57,978 bases of DNA from Coriobacteriales bacterium (GTDB lineage: Bacteria; Actinomycetota; Coriobacteriia; Coriobacteriales; UBA8131). The stretch is from NCBI GenBank assembly GCA_031256715.1, contig JAIRQA010000128.1:1-57978 (forward strand). The letters run 5' to 3'. Under the pieces are notes generated by a model. It was given only the letters and a program-made list of their open reading frames with translations, was not told the DNA's origin and did not search any database. Of this stretch, positions 8,744-19,252 are shown in pieces. The position numbers and the translations under genes were made by a program. Each line of letters opens with the position of its first letter. The first letter of the stretch is position 1.

Positions 8744-9331
8744 TTAATCTATGTCTATGTTTATATCAACTTCGCCTCTACGCAAAACTTTTGCTTTAGA
8801 GCCCAAACATGACACGATTGTTGAAGGCGTAGCTAGTGGCAATCTGCCTACATCTACAATTGCATCAACTCTTTTTAATAAGTTAGGACTTAAATCGCTG
8901 ATGTCAGTGACAGCAGCTTCGCCACTAATATTAGCACTACTTGTGGCTAATGGGGCACTTGAGGCCGCAATCAAAGAAAGTGCTATCGCGTTATTGGGCA
9001 TACGCAACGCAATACTGCCATCATCAGCCACAAACTGCAAAGGCACTGCCGTACCTGCTTTTAAAACCAAGGTCAAGGCACCAGGCCAATACTTCGTAGA
9101 AAGTAAATACGCATATTTGGGAACACTGCAAGCATACGTATCTAACGAGGTTTTGTCTGCCACAAGCAAGGGAATTTTTTTCTGTGGCGGCCTTTGCTTA
9201 ATCTGAAATAGCTCGTCTGGGTTATTCTTATCTGTAGCTAACATGCCTATGCCATAAACAGTGTCTGTTGGAAAAATCACAATACCGCCAGACTTAAGTG
9301 CATCAACCGCATTGGCAATCATAGTGTTCAT
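8744..9331 (-). CDS. tsaC: Threonylcarbamoyl-AMP synthase (Sua5/YrdC/TsaC family)
   Basis: Makes threonylcarbamoyl-AMP from threonine, bicarbonate and ATP, the first step of the t6A modification of tRNAs reading ANN codons. The YrdC domain covers the protein: GGIVIFPTDTVYGIG, KQRPPQKKIPLLV, YWPGALTLVLKA and SSANISGEA. Its 195 residues fit the single-domain form without the extra Sua5 domain. GATGGGA lies just before the ATG. It follows prmC by 57 bp in the common bacterial order prfA-prmC-tsaC-rpiB. Confidence 0.95.
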   Translation of the reverse strand: MNTMIANAVDALKSGGIVIFPTDTVYGIGMLATDKNNPDELFQIKQRPPQKKIPLLVADKTSLDTYACSVPKYAYLLSTKYWPGALTLVLKAGTAVPLQFVADDGSIALRMPNNAIALSLIAASSAPLATSSANISGEAAVTDISDLSPNLLKRVDAIVDVGRLPLATPSTIVSCLGSKAKVLRRGEVDINIDID

Positions 9332-9370
9332 AAGTGTCCCATCTATAATTTGTTACAATTACAAATAGCT

Positions 9371-9409
9371 ACGGGCAGTCACGAGCAACTAAGAGCAATT
9401 ACGGGCAGT
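9371..9409 (-). repeat. 30-bp-period repeat across the prmC stop codon
   Basis: ACGGGCAGT occurs at 9371-9379 and 9401-9409, with related AGCAACT and AGCAATT blocks between. The left copy lies beyond the prmC stop codon and the right copy encodes its last residues, so the duplication spans the gene end. Confidence 0.7.
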
Positions 9410-10399
9410 TATAAAGCGCTGCCGTTCTGTAAGGTCGTTATGAATGACTATATCGTTGTAGGCCATGGCAGATAAGATATTGGCAGCACTGTCTAAACAT
9501 TGTTCATGCAGCTCACAAGCCAACAATCCACCTGGTTTTAAAAGCCTAGTTGCTTGTTTAGATAAAAGCTCAAAAACTCGTAAACCATCAACACCTCCGT
9601 CTAAGGCCTGTTTGTTTTCGAAATATCGCACTTCACATGGCAGCGTGTCTATTAAGTCACTGGGGATATAAGGCGGGTTAGAGACAACAACATCAAAACT
9701 CTTCTGATCTTGCGGGCTGGTAAGAAGTGAAGTTGCCAAATCATCCAGTAAAAAAGTGACTCTATTGCTTTGCGTCTTTTCTAGAAGCTGAGCGTTATCT
9801 TTGGCAAGCTCTAAAGCGCAGGCGTCATTATCAGTTGCCACAATTAAACAACACGGATGCTCATGAAGCAAAGAAAGTGCGATGCAACCTGTGCCTGTGC
9901 CCACATCTAGTACCTTTGGCTTGTCAAAAGAAGTTGTCTTCTCTAAATAAACAGCATTTGCATCAGACGTCCTAAAACTAACAGCATTTGCATCAGACGT
10001 CCTAAAGCTAGCCGCATTTTCCTGCGCATCCCCGGAAAAAAAAGCCTTAGTGGCACCGCCACAGACAAGCTCATCTAACACCAACTCTACCAACATCTCT
10101 GTCTCTGGACGTGGAATAAGCACAGGCGAACGCACTATTAACTCAAGGTGACGAAAGGGCGCATAACCCATAATGTATTGCAGAGGTTCATGTGCATCAC
10201 GCCTTTTGATGGCCTCACGCAAAGTAGCTCTTTCGTTAACGCTTAAAGGACGTTCGTAGTCTAAATATAGCTCCAACCGCGAAAGCCCTGTTGCATAAGC
10301 AAGAAGCTGTTGAGAAACAAGCCGCGGGTTATGCTCACCCGCTTTACTGAAGTGGTCAGTCGTCCACTCTAAGGCGGTATGTATGGTCCAGATGCTCAA
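9389..10399 (-). CDS. prmC: Peptide chain release factor N5-glutamine methyltransferase
   Basis: Methylates the glutamine of the GGQ motif in release factors RF1 and RF2. It has the N-terminal helical substrate-binding part (SRLELYLDYERPL, EPLQYIMGYAPF), an SAM-binding loop VLDVGTGTGCIAL, and the catalytic NPPYIP motif near residue 241. At 336 residues it is longer than usual (about 280), and much of the excess is a repeat insertion at residues about 130-149 just before the SAM-binding loop. The start is TTG, 12 bp after prfA, whose product is its substrate. Confidence 0.95.
   Translation of the reverse strand: MSIWTIHTALEWTTDHFSKAGEHNPRLVSQQLLAYATGLSRLELYLDYERPLSVNERATLREAIKRRDAHEPLQYIMGYAPFRHLELIVRSPVLIPRPETEMLVELVLDELVCGGATKAFFSGDAQENAASFRTSDANAVSFRTSDANAVYLEKTTSFDKPKVLDVGTGTGCIALSLLHEHPCCLIVATDNDACALELAKDNAQLLEKTQSNRVTFLLDDLATSLLTSPQDQKSFDVVVSNPPYIPSDLIDTLPCEVRYFENKQALDGGVDGLRVFELLSKQATRLLKPGGLLACELHEQCLDSAANILSAMAYNDIVIHNDLTERQRFITARNCS
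9951..10020 (-). repeat. In-frame 30-bp tandem repeat in prmC
   Basis: Two nearly identical 30-bp units (9951-9980, 9981-10010) plus a partial third encode SFRTSDANAV repeats. Near-identity of the copies suggests a recent duplication. It sits between the substrate-binding and SAM-binding parts. Confidence 0.93.
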
Positions 10400-10411
10400 G
10401 TTATACGACCA

Positions 10412-11503
10412 TTAAACTGCCTCAGCCAGACGCTGCGCCCTGTCTGCTGTAATAAGCGCTGTGATAAGCTCTTCTAATCCATTACCGCCAGCGCCTAAAA
10501 GAATGCCATTGTATGTGCCATTATAACCTATACGATGATCTGTAACTCTGTCCTGAGGACCGTTGTAAGTACGTATCTTTTCAGAACGATCTCCGGTGCC
10601 TATCTGCGAACGACGCTCTGCACCCAGCTCGGCTTGCATTTCTGCCAGCATCTTGTCGTAAAGACGAGCTCTAAGCACCTGCATTGCCGCCTCTTTATTT
10701 TGCAGTTGCGACTTTTGATCTTGAGATTGCACAACCAAACCAGTTGGTAAGTGCGTAATGCGAACTGCGGAATCGGTTGTATTCACGCACTGTCCTCCAG
10801 GGCCACCAGCACGGTAAACATCTATACGCAAATCGTTTTGATTAATTTCTACTTCAACTTCATCTGCCTCAGGCAAAACGGCTACTGTTGCCGTAGAAGT
10901 GTGAATGCGTCCTTGACTTTCGGTTTTAGGTACACGCTGCACTCTATGCACGCCACTTTCAAACTTCATCACAGAAAAAACCTTTTCGCCAGTGACTTTA
11001 AATTCAATTTGAGAATAGCCTCCGGCTTCAGAGGAAGAAGAGTCTAGCTGCTCTACGCGCCATTTGTGCTCATCGGCAAAGCGTACATACATCTTATAAA
11101 GATCCCCCGCAAAGATGGCGGCCTCATCTCCACCGGCACCGGCACGTATCTCTACAATAATGTCCTTGTCGTCGTTGGGATCTCCAGGAACCAACATCAG
11201 TTTAATCTCGTCTTCTAATGCCAAAAGACGTTCGCTAAGTAAGGTGATTTCTGCTTGGGCAAAATCCTTCATCTCGGGATCGTTTTCGCTCTTAAGTAAT
11301 TCGCGAGCTTGTTCTAAGTCCTCAGTAGACTGAACAAATTCTTTGGCCAAGCGCGCTAATTCAGACTGGCTAGCATGCTCTTTTGCTAGCCTTGTATACT
11401 CCTTCTGATCAGCTAAAACCTCTGGATCTCCCAGCTTTGCCTCAAGGTCGGCAAAGGTGCCTATAATATTTTGTAATTTATCGTACACTTTGTTCACCGT
11501 CAC
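10412..11503 (-). CDS. prfA: Peptide chain release factor 1
   Basis: Recognises UAA and UAG and releases the finished peptide. The GGQ motif is in [16 protein letters not shown]. The codon-reading tripeptide is PKT in [14 protein letters not shown], the P-x-T form that separates RF1 from RF2 (SPF). The length of 363 is standard. It overlaps pheT by 26 bp. The annotated GTG at 11503 is one of three close in-frame GTG codons (residues 1, 3, 6); no strong ribosome site separates them, and the third would match the usual N-terminus best. Confidence 0.97.
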   Translation of the reverse strand: MTVNKVYDKLQNIIGTFADLEAKLGDPEVLADQKEYTRLAKEHASQSELARLAKEFVQSTEDLEQARELLKSENDPEMKDFAQAEITLLSERLLALEDEIKLMLVPGDPNDDKDIIVEIRAGAGGDEAAIFAGDLYKMYVRFADEHKWRVEQLDSSSSEAGGYSQIEFKVTGEKVFSVMKFESGVHRVQRVPKTESQGRIHTSTATVAVLPEADEVEVEINQNDLRIDVYRAGGPGGQCVNTTDSAVRITHLPTGLVVQSQDQKSQLQNKEAAMQVLRARLYDKMLAEMQAELGAERRSQIGTGDRSEKIRTYNGPQDRVTDHRIGYNGTYNGILLGAGGNGLEELITALITADRAQRLAEAV

Positions 11504-14333
11504 AAGCTATATTGCCTAAAACATTTTCTGCTACATTTTTAACCGCGTTTTCAACTAAATTCTTGGCTGTCCTGTCATCGTCGCGGCCTTCTTCATTTTC
11601 ATGTACTTTACCATCTTCGCTGCCATCTTCACTTCCGCGAACTTTACCACCAGTCGCGGCAGTTAGTTTGCGTAAGACTTTGTTATGCAACTTGTCTACT
11701 TCATCGGCTGTAAGCGTGCGCTCAGAAGAGCGATACTCTAATGCGAATGCCAAAGACTGCTTGTTAACACCTAAGCGTTCAGTGTTTTTATAAACATCAA
11801 ATAGCCTGATGTTATAAAGCAATGCACCGGCCGCAGTGCGAATAACTTGCTCCACGCGCTCACAGCTAATAGCTGTATCTAGCGTGATTGCAATGTCGCG
11901 TTCTACAGCAGGATATTGCGGCACATCTTTATATTCACGCTTGGCATTTGCCGCAACAAGTAAAGCATTAAAATCTAGTTCAAAGGCAAGGACTGAAGCT
12001 TGCACATCAAAGTCACGAAGCACGAGGGGATGAATTTCTCCAACCCATCCTAATTGCAGCGATCCAACTAGAACACTTGCTGCGCGACCAGGTTGCAACC
12101 AAAACTCGTTTTGGCTGGATTCATCATTAGCTTCAATTTTACTTTCTAAAACTTTAAAGCGAGGAGCTTGACAATTTAGTTCACGTAGCAAAGACTGAAT
12201 GATGCCTTTGACGTCAAAGAAATCTATGCGTCGTGCAGTCTCGTTCCATTGTTGCTGATGCCAGCTTCCACAAAGAACGCAAGCTAACATTTTGCGTTCT
12301 CGAGGCAATTTGCGTCCCTCTGATGTAGAGAAAACCACTCCCGCCTCATAAAGGTGAACATCGTTGACACCATGATTAAGGTTATAGGCAACGCTGCGCA
12401 GCAAACCAGGGATAATGCTTTGGCGCATCACGCTTTGGTCGGCATTCATGGGATTAAGAAGTGAAACAGCTTTTTGATCTTTTGGTACAGGCAAGCGTAA
12501 AAGTTGCATGTCTTGCGGACTGGCAAAAGCATAGGTCATTGTTTCATTAATTCCCATTGCTCGCAAGCTTGCACCTATGCGTTCGCTCCTGATTTGTTCG
12601 ATACTAAAAAGCCCAATGCGACCAGCGCCTGTTGGTAAAGTTAAAGGTACGTTTTGCATGCCCCAGATACGTAAAATCTCTTCGTATAGATCAATTTCGC
12701 GCTCAAGGTCTGGGCGAAAGCTAGGTGGCGTAACATTATAAATATCTAAAGAATTGTCATTTGCACAAGAATTATCGTTAGCTGCCCTAGATACACTACA
12801 GCCCAAGCGCTCCAATATTGCTACTGCTTCGTCACTGGCTATGTCTGCGCCAATGAAGCGACGCAACCTATGGCAATCCAAGTTAAGTATTGGTAGTTCT
12901 TTGGGGTTAACATAGACATCTGCCAGACCTTCGCAGACTGTACCCCCCGCAACAAGTGCTATAAGCGCAGCCGCCCTTTGTGCAAAATCGCCACAAGTGG
13001 CTGCGTCTACACCACGCTCATAACGTCCTGCCGCCTCGCTAAAGAGTTGCAAGTTACGACTAGTGCGACTAGTGTGAGAAGAGCTGAATGTTGCTGACTC
13101 TAGAAGAATATTTGTTGTTGAGTTGGTAACCTCAGAGTCTAGACCGCCCATGACACCAGCTAACGCTATTGCCTGTGGTACACAGATAGCATCTGTGTTA
13201 TTTTCATTAGAACAACTGTCGTTACTAGTATTATCTTCAGATCTATATACGCTGTCTAAGTTTTTGTTATTGTTAAAGTTAGCTTTATTAACTTCTAAGA
13301 TAGCATTGCCATCGCTAATTACAGTAATATCGTTGCTTAGCGTGCGCTGAATGCCATCTAAAGTTGTGAACTTCTCGCCATCTATAGCAGCCCTAACAAC
13401 GATCTGCGCTTTACCATGGTCATCTTTTGCCAATGTGTCTAAGTCAAAGGCATGCAGCGGTTGTCCAAGCTCAAACATGATATAGTTTGTAGCGTCTACA
13501 ACATTGTTAATTGAGCGTGCTCCGGCAGCGGTTACGCGTTCAGCTAGCCACTGAGGAGATGGTCCAACTTTAACACCTCGGATGATAGCAGCAGTATAAC
13601 GTGAGCAGCGCGAAGCGTCATCGATCACAACCTTAACGCAATCTGTTGCTTTGCCATCTAGTTTTGGCTCATCAATCTGCTTGCCCAAGCTAAAATCTAC
13701 ATCATAAATAGCAGCGACTTCACGCGCTACGCCTAACATGCTCATGCAGTCTGGGCGATTAGGGGTTATCTCTAAATCAAACACGGTGTCACAGATGTCT
13801 AAGTAGCGAGCTATTGGCATACCAACTGGAGCATCTTTAGGCAAGATAAGTAATCCGGCATGGTCGTCGCCAAGCCCTAACTCTTTGGCAGAACAGTTCA
13901 TACCACAAGACTCTATGCCTCTAAGCTTGGCTTTTTTTATAATAAAATGGCCTTTGTCTTCTGTAGCGCTAGTATTAGGCATAATGGTTCCAACTGTGGC
14001 CACAGGCACCTTATCGCCTGCGTTAAAGTTTTGCGCACCACAAACTATTTGCAGCGGCTCATGAGCTATATTATTGCCAGCTATATTATTGTCGCTACTA
14101 TCATTGCAAGTTTTATTATTAGCGCCAACATCTACAGTAGTTACCCAAAGAGAGTCTGCATTAGGATGTGGTTTCTTTGTTAATATCTGACCTACGACAA
14201 TGCCATCCATTGTCGCACCTGTACTGCTAATGTCCTCAACAGCAGTACCTGTCATGTCTAAACGATCAGCAAACGCAGATATGTCATCTGGCACGCTCAC
14301 CATTGTCTTTAACCATTTATAACTTACTTTCAT
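11478..14333 (-). CDS. pheT: Phenylalanine-tRNA ligase beta subunit
   Basis: Beta subunit of the heterotetrameric PheRS: tRNA binding, editing and anticodon contact. It has an N-terminal EMAP-type domain (about residues 40-165), B3/B4 editing region with [11 protein letters not shown]5, a catalytic-like core (about 500-690), and a C-terminal ferredoxin-fold anticodon domain ([11 protein letters not shown]). At 951 residues it is about 150 longer than usual. The excess is in three places: a 15-bp repeat insertion near residues 80-90, an Asn/Ser-rich insert at about 345-385 just before IALAGVMGG, and a 55-residue acidic tail after the anticodon domain ([10 protein letters not shown]...). AGAGGAATTT precedes the ATG. 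It overlaps prfA. Confidence 0.97.
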   Translation of the reverse strand: MKVSYKWLKTMVSVPDDISAFADRLDMTGTAVEDISSTGATMDGIVVGQILTKKPHPNADSLWVTTVDVGANNKTCNDSSDNNIAGNNIAHEPLQIVCGAQNFNAGDKVPVATVGTIMPNTSATEDKGHFIIKKAKLRGIESCGMNCSAKELGLGDDHAGLLILPKDAPVGMPIARYLDICDTVFDLEITPNRPDCMSMLGVAREVAAIYDVDFSLGKQIDEPKLDGKATDCVKVVIDDASRCSRYTAAIIRGVKVGPSPQWLAERVTAAGARSINNVVDATNYIMFELGQPLHAFDLDTLAKDDHGKAQIVVRAAIDGEKFTTLDGIQRTLSNDITVISDGNAILEVNKANFNNNKNLDSVYRSEDNTSNDSCSNENNTDAICVPQAIALAGVMGGLDSEVTNSTTNILLESATFSSSHTSRTSRNLQLFSEAAGRYERGVDAATCGDFAQRAAALIALVAGGTVCEGLADVYVNPKELPILNLDCHRLRRFIGADIASDEAVAILERLGCSVSRAANDNSCANDNSLDIYNVTPPSFRPDLEREIDLYEEILRIWGMQNVPLTLPTGAGRIGLFSIEQIRSERIGASLRAMGINETMTYAFASPQDMQLLRLPVPKDQKAVSLLNPMNADQSVMRQSIIPGLLRSVAYNLNHGVNDVHLYEAGVVFSTSEGRKLPRERKMLACVLCGSWHQQQWNETARRIDFFDVKGIIQSLLRELNCQAPRFKVLESKIEANDESSQNEFWLQPGRAASVLVGSLQLGWVGEIHPLVLRDFDVQASVLAFELDFNALLVAANAKREYKDVPQYPAVERDIAITLDTAISCERVEQVIRTAAGALLYNIRLFDVYKNTERLGVNKQSLAFALEYRSSERTLTADEVDKLHNKVLRKLTAATGGKVRGSEDGSEDGKVHENEEGRDDDRTAKNLVENAVKNVAENVLGNIACDGEQSVR
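14064..14093 (-). repeat. In-frame 15-bp tandem repeat in the pheT EMAP domain
   Basis: GCTATATTATTGCCA (14064-14078) is followed by GCTATATTATTGTCG (14079-14093). It encodes an [10 protein letters not shown] insertion in the tRNA-binding domain. Confidence 0.75.
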
Positions 14334-14573
14334 AAATTCCTCTCTACAAAAGTACTTGTCTGATCACACATTAGCTTATAAGTAAATTCTTGCAGTTTTA
14401 ACATTTGCTAACCAAAAAGCAAGCTAGCTTACTAGCACAATAGCATCATTTTTGGCAATACTCTTAAAATTCTAGATCTGCCAGTTCTATTTAAGGCAGT
14501 AAAATTTCAAGTAAGAAAGTTCTAAGGCGATAAAGTTTCTGCTTCGCAAAATTCGGCAAAATTGTAAAACTAT

Positions 14574-15809
14574 CTAAAACTGACGCAAAAAACGCATATC
14601 ACCTTCAAGCAGCATGCGAAGGTCTGCAATGTCATATTTTAGGCAAGCTATGCGTTCTACTCCTAAACCAAAAGCAAAGCCACTGTAGCGATTAGGGTCG
14701 ATGTTAACAAAACCAAAAACGTTAGGATCAACCATACCACAGCCTAAAATCTCTAACCAACCAGTTCCTTTACAAAATCGGCAGCCGCTGCCGCCACAAA
14801 TGCCACAACTTACGTCTACCTCTGCACTAGGTTCAGTGAATGGGAAATAGTGTGGACGAAAACGCGTCTTGCGATCATTACCAAAAATTGCCTTGCAAAA
14901 ATAGTCTAGCGTACCCTTAAGGTCGGCAAACGTGATTCCTTCATCTACAACAAGTCCTTCAATTTGCGTAAACTGCGGCAGGTGAGAAGGGTCAGCAACA
15001 TCGCGCCTGTAGACTCGCCCAGGAGAAAGTATGTATATAGGCGGCTTCTGTGTCTCCATAACATGAACTTGTCCGCCACTGGTCTGAGTTCTAAGCAAAA
15101 CATCACTCTCTCCCACAACCGCTGTTTTATCGCCAGAAAGGTCTCTTACATAAAAAGTATCCTGTGAGCGTCGTGCCGGATGATCGGGCGTGTAATTTAG
15201 AGCAACAAAGTTGTAGTAGTCTGTTTCGACCTCTGTGCCCTCGTGCACCTGATACCCTATGCCTCTAAAAACATCAACAATTTCGGCAGTTAGGCGAGAT
15301 ATCAGATGCTGACTGCCAATGGTAAAGTTGCGTCCGGGTAAAGTAACATCTATTGCGCTTGCAGAAATTTGCGCTTGAAGTTCCTGAGCGGCAAGTTCTT
15401 CTCCGCGTTTTTTAAGCGCAGACTCTATGACGGTCTTAGTCTCGTTTACCACACGCCCAACCTCGCCACGTTGTTCTTTTGGTATAGAGCCCATACCTCT
15501 AAGAATTGATGTAAGTGAGCCTTTTTTGCCTAGAAATGCGACTCGCACATCATCTAGTATTCGGCTGTCACCTGCTGTCGTAATTGCATTTAGTGCGGCT
15601 TGCTGAATTGCCGGCAGATCTTGCACAGTAATTAACGAAGATTCATCTTGATTGCCGGCTTCAAGCGATAAAGCAAGGTCATGTGTTTTGGCAATTTGTG
15701 GCAAATTTACACATGTATTATTGCCGCGCTCGCCATCACTTAAAGCAACGCCGTCTTCATCAGGCGCGCCCAAGATGTTTGCGCTAGTATCTGATTCTAT
15801 TTCTTGCAC
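14574..15809 (-). CDS. pheS: Phenylalanine-tRNA ligase alpha subunit
   Basis: Catalytic subunit of PheRS. The class II core is clear: motif 2 region PGRVYRRDVADPSHLPQFTQIEG, motif 3 GFAFGLGVERIACLKY. A four-Cys segment CGICGGSGCRFCK before GTGWLEILGCG occurs in many bacterial PheS proteins. I choose GTG at 15809 as the start because AGAGG (15816-15820) lies 6 bp upstream; the open frame extends 14 codons further but would swallow this site. Even so the protein has about 55 extra acidic, Gly/Asn-rich residues before the coiled-coil region. pheT follows after 240 bp, an unusually long gap for this pair. Confidence 0.96.
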   Translation of the reverse strand: MQEIESDTSANILGAPDEDGVALSDGERGNNTCVNLPQIAKTHDLALSLEAGNQDESSLITVQDLPAIQQAALNAITTAGDSRILDDVRVAFLGKKGSLTSILRGMGSIPKEQRGEVGRVVNETKTVIESALKKRGEELAAQELQAQISASAIDVTLPGRNFTIGSQHLISRLTAEIVDVFRGIGYQVHEGTEVETDYYNFVALNYTPDHPARRSQDTFYVRDLSGDKTAVVGESDVLLRTQTSGGQVHVMETQKPPIYILSPGRVYRRDVADPSHLPQFTQIEGLVVDEGITFADLKGTLDYFCKAIFGNDRKTRFRPHYFPFTEPSAEVDVSCGICGGSGCRFCKGTGWLEILGCGMVDPNVFGFVNIDPNRYSGFAFGLGVERIACLKYDIADLRMLLEGDMRFLRQF

Positions 15810-15835
15810 GATATACCTCTCTAAGATTGAATGCA

Positions 15836-15855
15836 CTTTGTGTAAAAACACAAAG
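15836..15855 (-). promoter_or_regulatory. Perfect inverted repeat at the pheS transcription start
   Basis: CTTTGTGT (15836-15843) and its exact complement ACACAAAG (15848-15855) are separated by 4 nt. It lies just downstream of the pheS -10 box, so it would be either an operator overlapping the start of transcription or a hairpin at the extreme 5' end of the mRNA. Confidence 0.6.
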
Positions 15856-15860
15856 AGATA

Positions 15861-15866
15861 ATTATA
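15861..15866 (-). promoter_or_regulatory. pheS -10 box
   Basis: A perfect TATAAT is read on the minus strand about 52 bp before the chosen GTG. I see no good -35 at 16-18 bp. Confidence 0.5.
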
Positions 15867-15900
15867 CTGTAATGCTTGATAATATACCCAGTCACATTTA

Positions 15901-15909
15901 TGTTAAAAT
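15901..15909 (+). promoter_or_regulatory. Extended -10 promoter of the sensor kinase
   Basis: TGT-TAAAAT fits an extended -10 (TGn plus hexamer), divergent from the pheS -10. It would give a leader of about 109 nt before the kinase start codon. I found no known riboswitch in that leader. Confidence 0.4.
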
Positions 15910-16024
15910 GATAATTAATGGGCGCAACAACTGGAATAGCTGAAAGCCTCGCAAAACCGTTAGTTAGAAATGCACAAAAATGCTAATAGATACTAGGATT
16001 TACATTTTAATGCTCTAAGGTGCT

Positions 16025-19000
16025 ATGACGTGCAGTTTTTTAATGTGTCCTGACATGGTAAACGAGCTAGTAGTGGGGAAATTTGTGGCAAAGGATATTA
16101 GAGAGCAACTAAAATTTAAACATCACCCTGTGCGACTGCGTGCATTCTTTACTTTTTCTGTAGCAGCAATCCTTATTATTTGCCTTGCACTAGGCATTGG
16201 CGGCGTGTTTGTCTCACAAAGTTTGCAAAGCACCATTCAAAGCGACTTTCAGATACTTGTTGGCATTGCCGATAAACTAGTTTCTGACGAGATTGATATC
16301 CTTAAAAAGGATGCCGACTTTATTGCTCAAAGGCTAAAGCTTTCGCCAAGCGAGCAAAGACAAGCAATTCTTAATGAGGAATTGTTACGTTTAGACAATA
16401 ACTTTTTAGCACTAACCATACTTAACCGCGAGTCTATTGTCATGGCCGTGGGTGATTACCCAACGTCTGCCGGATTACTTAGCGCACCTTATTTGCAACA
16501 TGCGTTTTCAGGCGAAACAGTCATGTCTACAACGCGTGTAGAAAATGATGGCGCGCTAACTATGCATGTTTGTTCGCCCATAGACAAAGATACCATACTT
16601 TCTGCCACCATAGACGGAATGTATTTTCAGAAACTTTTGGGAGACTTCACGGTTTGGGTAACAGGCGACTTATTTTTGCTGGACGAGACGGGCACAATGC
16701 TTGCCTGTGGCTCTAATGACTGGATAAAAAATCGTTACAACTTTATAGAAATTGCAAAAATAGATCCCGAATTTGCTAGTCGTGCCAAAACTACGCAGCA
16801 AATGATCTCAGAAAATGAAGGCATGAGCACGTTTAAAGTTGGTAGCGAAGAAAACATCCTTGCATTTCGTAAAGTTTCGCGCTCAACTGTTGGCTGGACC
16901 GTTGGAGCTTCGGCGCCTCTTAATGAAGGCCCTATGCAGATTGTTCTAGGCGGAGTGATAGTTATTGGCTTAATTTGTCTAGTCTGCAGCCTTATTGGTG
17001 CTATTATTACTGCTAAAAATGTCGAGAAACCCTATCTTGAGGCAGAACGCAATAAGCAAGAAGCCATAAACGCTAACGAGACAAAAAGCGCTTTTTTGGC
17101 AAACATGAGTCACGAGATGCGAACCCCCCTAAATGCCATTATTGGTTTAACTGAACTAATGCTATCTACAGAAGAGCTGTCAGCAACAGTGCGCGCTAAC
17201 GCAGAGAAGGTTTATTCTTCTGGCATCACTTTACTTGGACTAGTTAATGACATCTTAGATTTATCTAAAGTACAAGCAGGTAAATTAGAGATTATTCCGG
17301 TAGATTATGACACCCCAAGCATTATTAATGATACAGTAGTGCTTAATATGGTGCGCATAGGTTCTAAGCCAATTGAGTTTAAGCTAAATATAAATGAAAA
17401 TCTACCTAGCCGGCTTTATGGGGACGACTTGCGTGTAAAGCAGGTCTTTAACAACTTGTTGTCCAACGCCTTTAAGTATACTAAAGAAGGCGTAGTAGAG
17501 CTTTCTGTTAGCTGCGAGCGTGATAAACTTGATTCACAAACGCTATGGCTAACGGCTAGTATTGCAGATACAGGAATAGGCATTAAGCCAGAGCATATGA
17601 GCAAGCTCTTTAGCGATTATAGTCAAGTTGACACCAAGAGCAATCGCAAAGTAGAAGGTACAGGACTTGGTCTTTCCTTAACTAAACGCCTTGTAGAGCT
17701 AATGGATGGAACAGTTACTGCCAAAAGCACCTACGGAATTGGCAGTATTTTTACCGTGCGCTTTAAGCAAGGCTTTGTTACAGATGTGCCCATTGGCAAA
17801 GAGATTACAGAAAAGCTAACGCAGATACAGTACTCGGATAGCAAGCGTGACCGCTCGTCAAAGCTTGTGCGCGCTCACATTCCCTATGCTCGTGTTTTAG
17901 TTGTTGACGATGTGTCTACTAATCTAGACGTTGCCAAAGGATTGATGCGTCCCTATGGCATGCAAATTGACACAGTAATGAGTGCTGCACAAGCCATTGC
18001 AGCCATTCGCAGCGAGATGCCAACTTACAACGCCATTTTTATGGATCACATGATGCCAGAGATGGATGGCATAGAAGCCACGCAAATTATTCGCAATGAG
18101 ATAAACACAGAATATGCTCGCAATATTCCCATTATTGCACTTACAGCTAATGCCATTGTTGGTAACGAACAAATGTTCCTAGACCACGGATTTCAGGCAT
18201 TTCTATCTAAGCCCATAGATATCATGCTTTTAGATTCTATAATTAATCAGTTCGTTCGCAATCGCAAGCTTGAGCATGAACTAGCCAAGCAAGAAGTAGC
18301 TTTAGGCAAAAATCAGCCTACAGCAATTGAACGCCGAAGCAACAGTGACAGACGTCAAAGCGAACGACGCAGTGGCAAGGATCGCCGCGAAAATGTTAGC
18401 GCTGCCATCATGCCTGATGCGGCTTTCCTTAATAACGAACAGATAACACAGCACGATCTATTAAATCATTGGTGCATTCATGACATAGACCTTAAGCATG
18501 GACTGAAACTATTCGGCGATGATGCAACAACCTATTGGGAGGTTATAGAGTCTTATGTAAAAAACACAAGGAAAATTTTGCATGACCTAAATCATTATCT
18601 AACAGAGGATAAGATGAGTGAATATGGCATAGCCATTCATGGCGTAAAAGGCTCTAGTCGCGCAATTGCGGCCGAGACTTTGGGCACTCATGCCGAAGAG
18701 CTTGAGCATGCAGCAAAGTCGGACAATAGCGTTTTTGTAAGTGAACATCATAAAGAATTTGTAAAAAAGACCACTGTCTTACTTGATGCCTTACAAAAAA
18801 TGCTAGACAGTTATAAAGACACAACAAAAGAGCAAGCACTTGAGGTAAAAGAGCGGCCAGACATAGACATTCTTAAACGCTTGTATGAAGCAGCTTTAAA
18901 CTTTGACATTGACGCAACAGATATAGCTATGGAAGAGCTAGATGCTTATAGGTATAGCAATGACGACGGTTTAAGCACGTGGTTGCATGAGCAGGTAGCG

Positions 19001-19138
19001 GTCGCTGGATTTAAGAAAATTGCTAAGAGATTAGAAGAGTTTATTAAAGCAAACGATCACCGTAGCGATGATGCTATTCGTGAAGCCCTTAAATCCACTA
19101 ATGGTGCTGCAAGTGGTGTTGTTAAAGGTATTGAATGA
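16025..19138 (+). CDS. Hybrid sensor histidine kinase: Cache sensor, HisKA, HATPase, REC, Hpt
   Basis: A 1037-residue membrane phosphorelay protein. Two membrane segments (about 40-62 and 307-328) bracket an extracytoplasmic Cache-like sensor. The phospho-acceptor is His363 in ANMSHEMRTPL, followed by the ATPase domain (NLLSNAFKY, DTGIGI, GTGLGLSL). A receiver follows (VLVVDDVSTN, FMDHMMPEMDG, ALTANA, LSKPID). An Arg-rich linker (ERRSNSDRRQSERRSGKD) leads to an Hpt domain with AIHGVKGSSR (His about 872). The C-terminal 100 residues are helical and unassigned. AAGG lies 5-6 bp before the ATG. The REC-HD-GYP gene follows 114 bp downstream on the same strand, so it is the likely phosphorylation target. 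The ligand is unknown. Confidence 0.93.
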   Translation: MTCSFLMCPDMVNELVVGKFVAKDIREQLKFKHHPVRLRAFFTFSVAAILIICLALGIGGVFVSQSLQSTIQSDFQILVGIADKLVSDEIDILKKDADFIAQRLKLSPSEQRQAILNEELLRLDNNFLALTILNRESIVMAVGDYPTSAGLLSAPYLQHAFSGETVMSTTRVENDGALTMHVCSPIDKDTILSATIDGMYFQKLLGDFTVWVTGDLFLLDETGTMLACGSNDWIKNRYNFIEIAKIDPEFASRAKTTQQMISENEGMSTFKVGSEENILAFRKVSRSTVGWTVGASAPLNEGPMQIVLGGVIVIGLICLVCSLIGAIITAKNVEKPYLEAERNKQEAINANETKSAFLANMSHEMRTPLNAIIGLTELMLSTEELSATVRANAEKVYSSGITLLGLVNDILDLSKVQAGKLEIIPVDYDTPSIINDTVVLNMVRIGSKPIEFKLNINENLPSRLYGDDLRVKQVFNNLLSNAFKYTKEGVVELSVSCERDKLDSQTLWLTASIADTGIGIKPEHMSKLFSDYSQVDTKSNRKVEGTGLGLSLTKRLVELMDGTVTAKSTYGIGSIFTVRFKQGFVTDVPIGKEITEKLTQIQYSDSKRDRSSKLVRAHIPYARVLVVDDVSTNLDVAKGLMRPYGMQIDTVMSAAQAIAAIRSEMPTYNAIFMDHMMPEMDGIEATQIIRNEINTEYARNIPIIALTANAIVGNEQMFLDHGFQAFLSKPIDIMLLDSIINQFVRNRKLEHELAKQEVALGKNQPTAIERRSNSDRRQSERRSGKDRRENVSAAIMPDAAFLNNEQITQHDLLNHWCIHDIDLKHGLKLFGDDATTYWEVIESYVKNTRKILHDLNHYLTEDKMSEYGIAIHGVKGSSRAIAAETLGTHAEELEHAAKSDNSVFVSEHHKEFVKKTTVLLDALQKMLDSYKDTTKEQALEVKERPDIDILKRLYEAALNFDIDATDIAMEELDAYRYSNDDGLSTWLHEQVAVAGFKKIAKRLEEFIKANDHRSDDAIREALKSTNGAASGVVKGIE

Positions 19139-19252
19139 TGTTTTACCGGATCTGCAATATTAAATCTGTAGCAACAAGAATTTGCGCTTTTCCCCAGTTA
19201 ACATCTAGTTTAGAAGAAAGATATATATTATTTAATAGCTTTGGAGGCTAGC

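Noticed and set aside
8751-9206. A 151-codon open frame opposite tsaC
   Set aside because: It is the mirror of a well-conserved gene on the other strand and has no recognisable domain.
15916-16024. Riboswitch in the sensor kinase leader
   Set aside because: GCAAAACC-like pieces suggested a c-di-GMP class I element, but the conserved core and its stems are not there.
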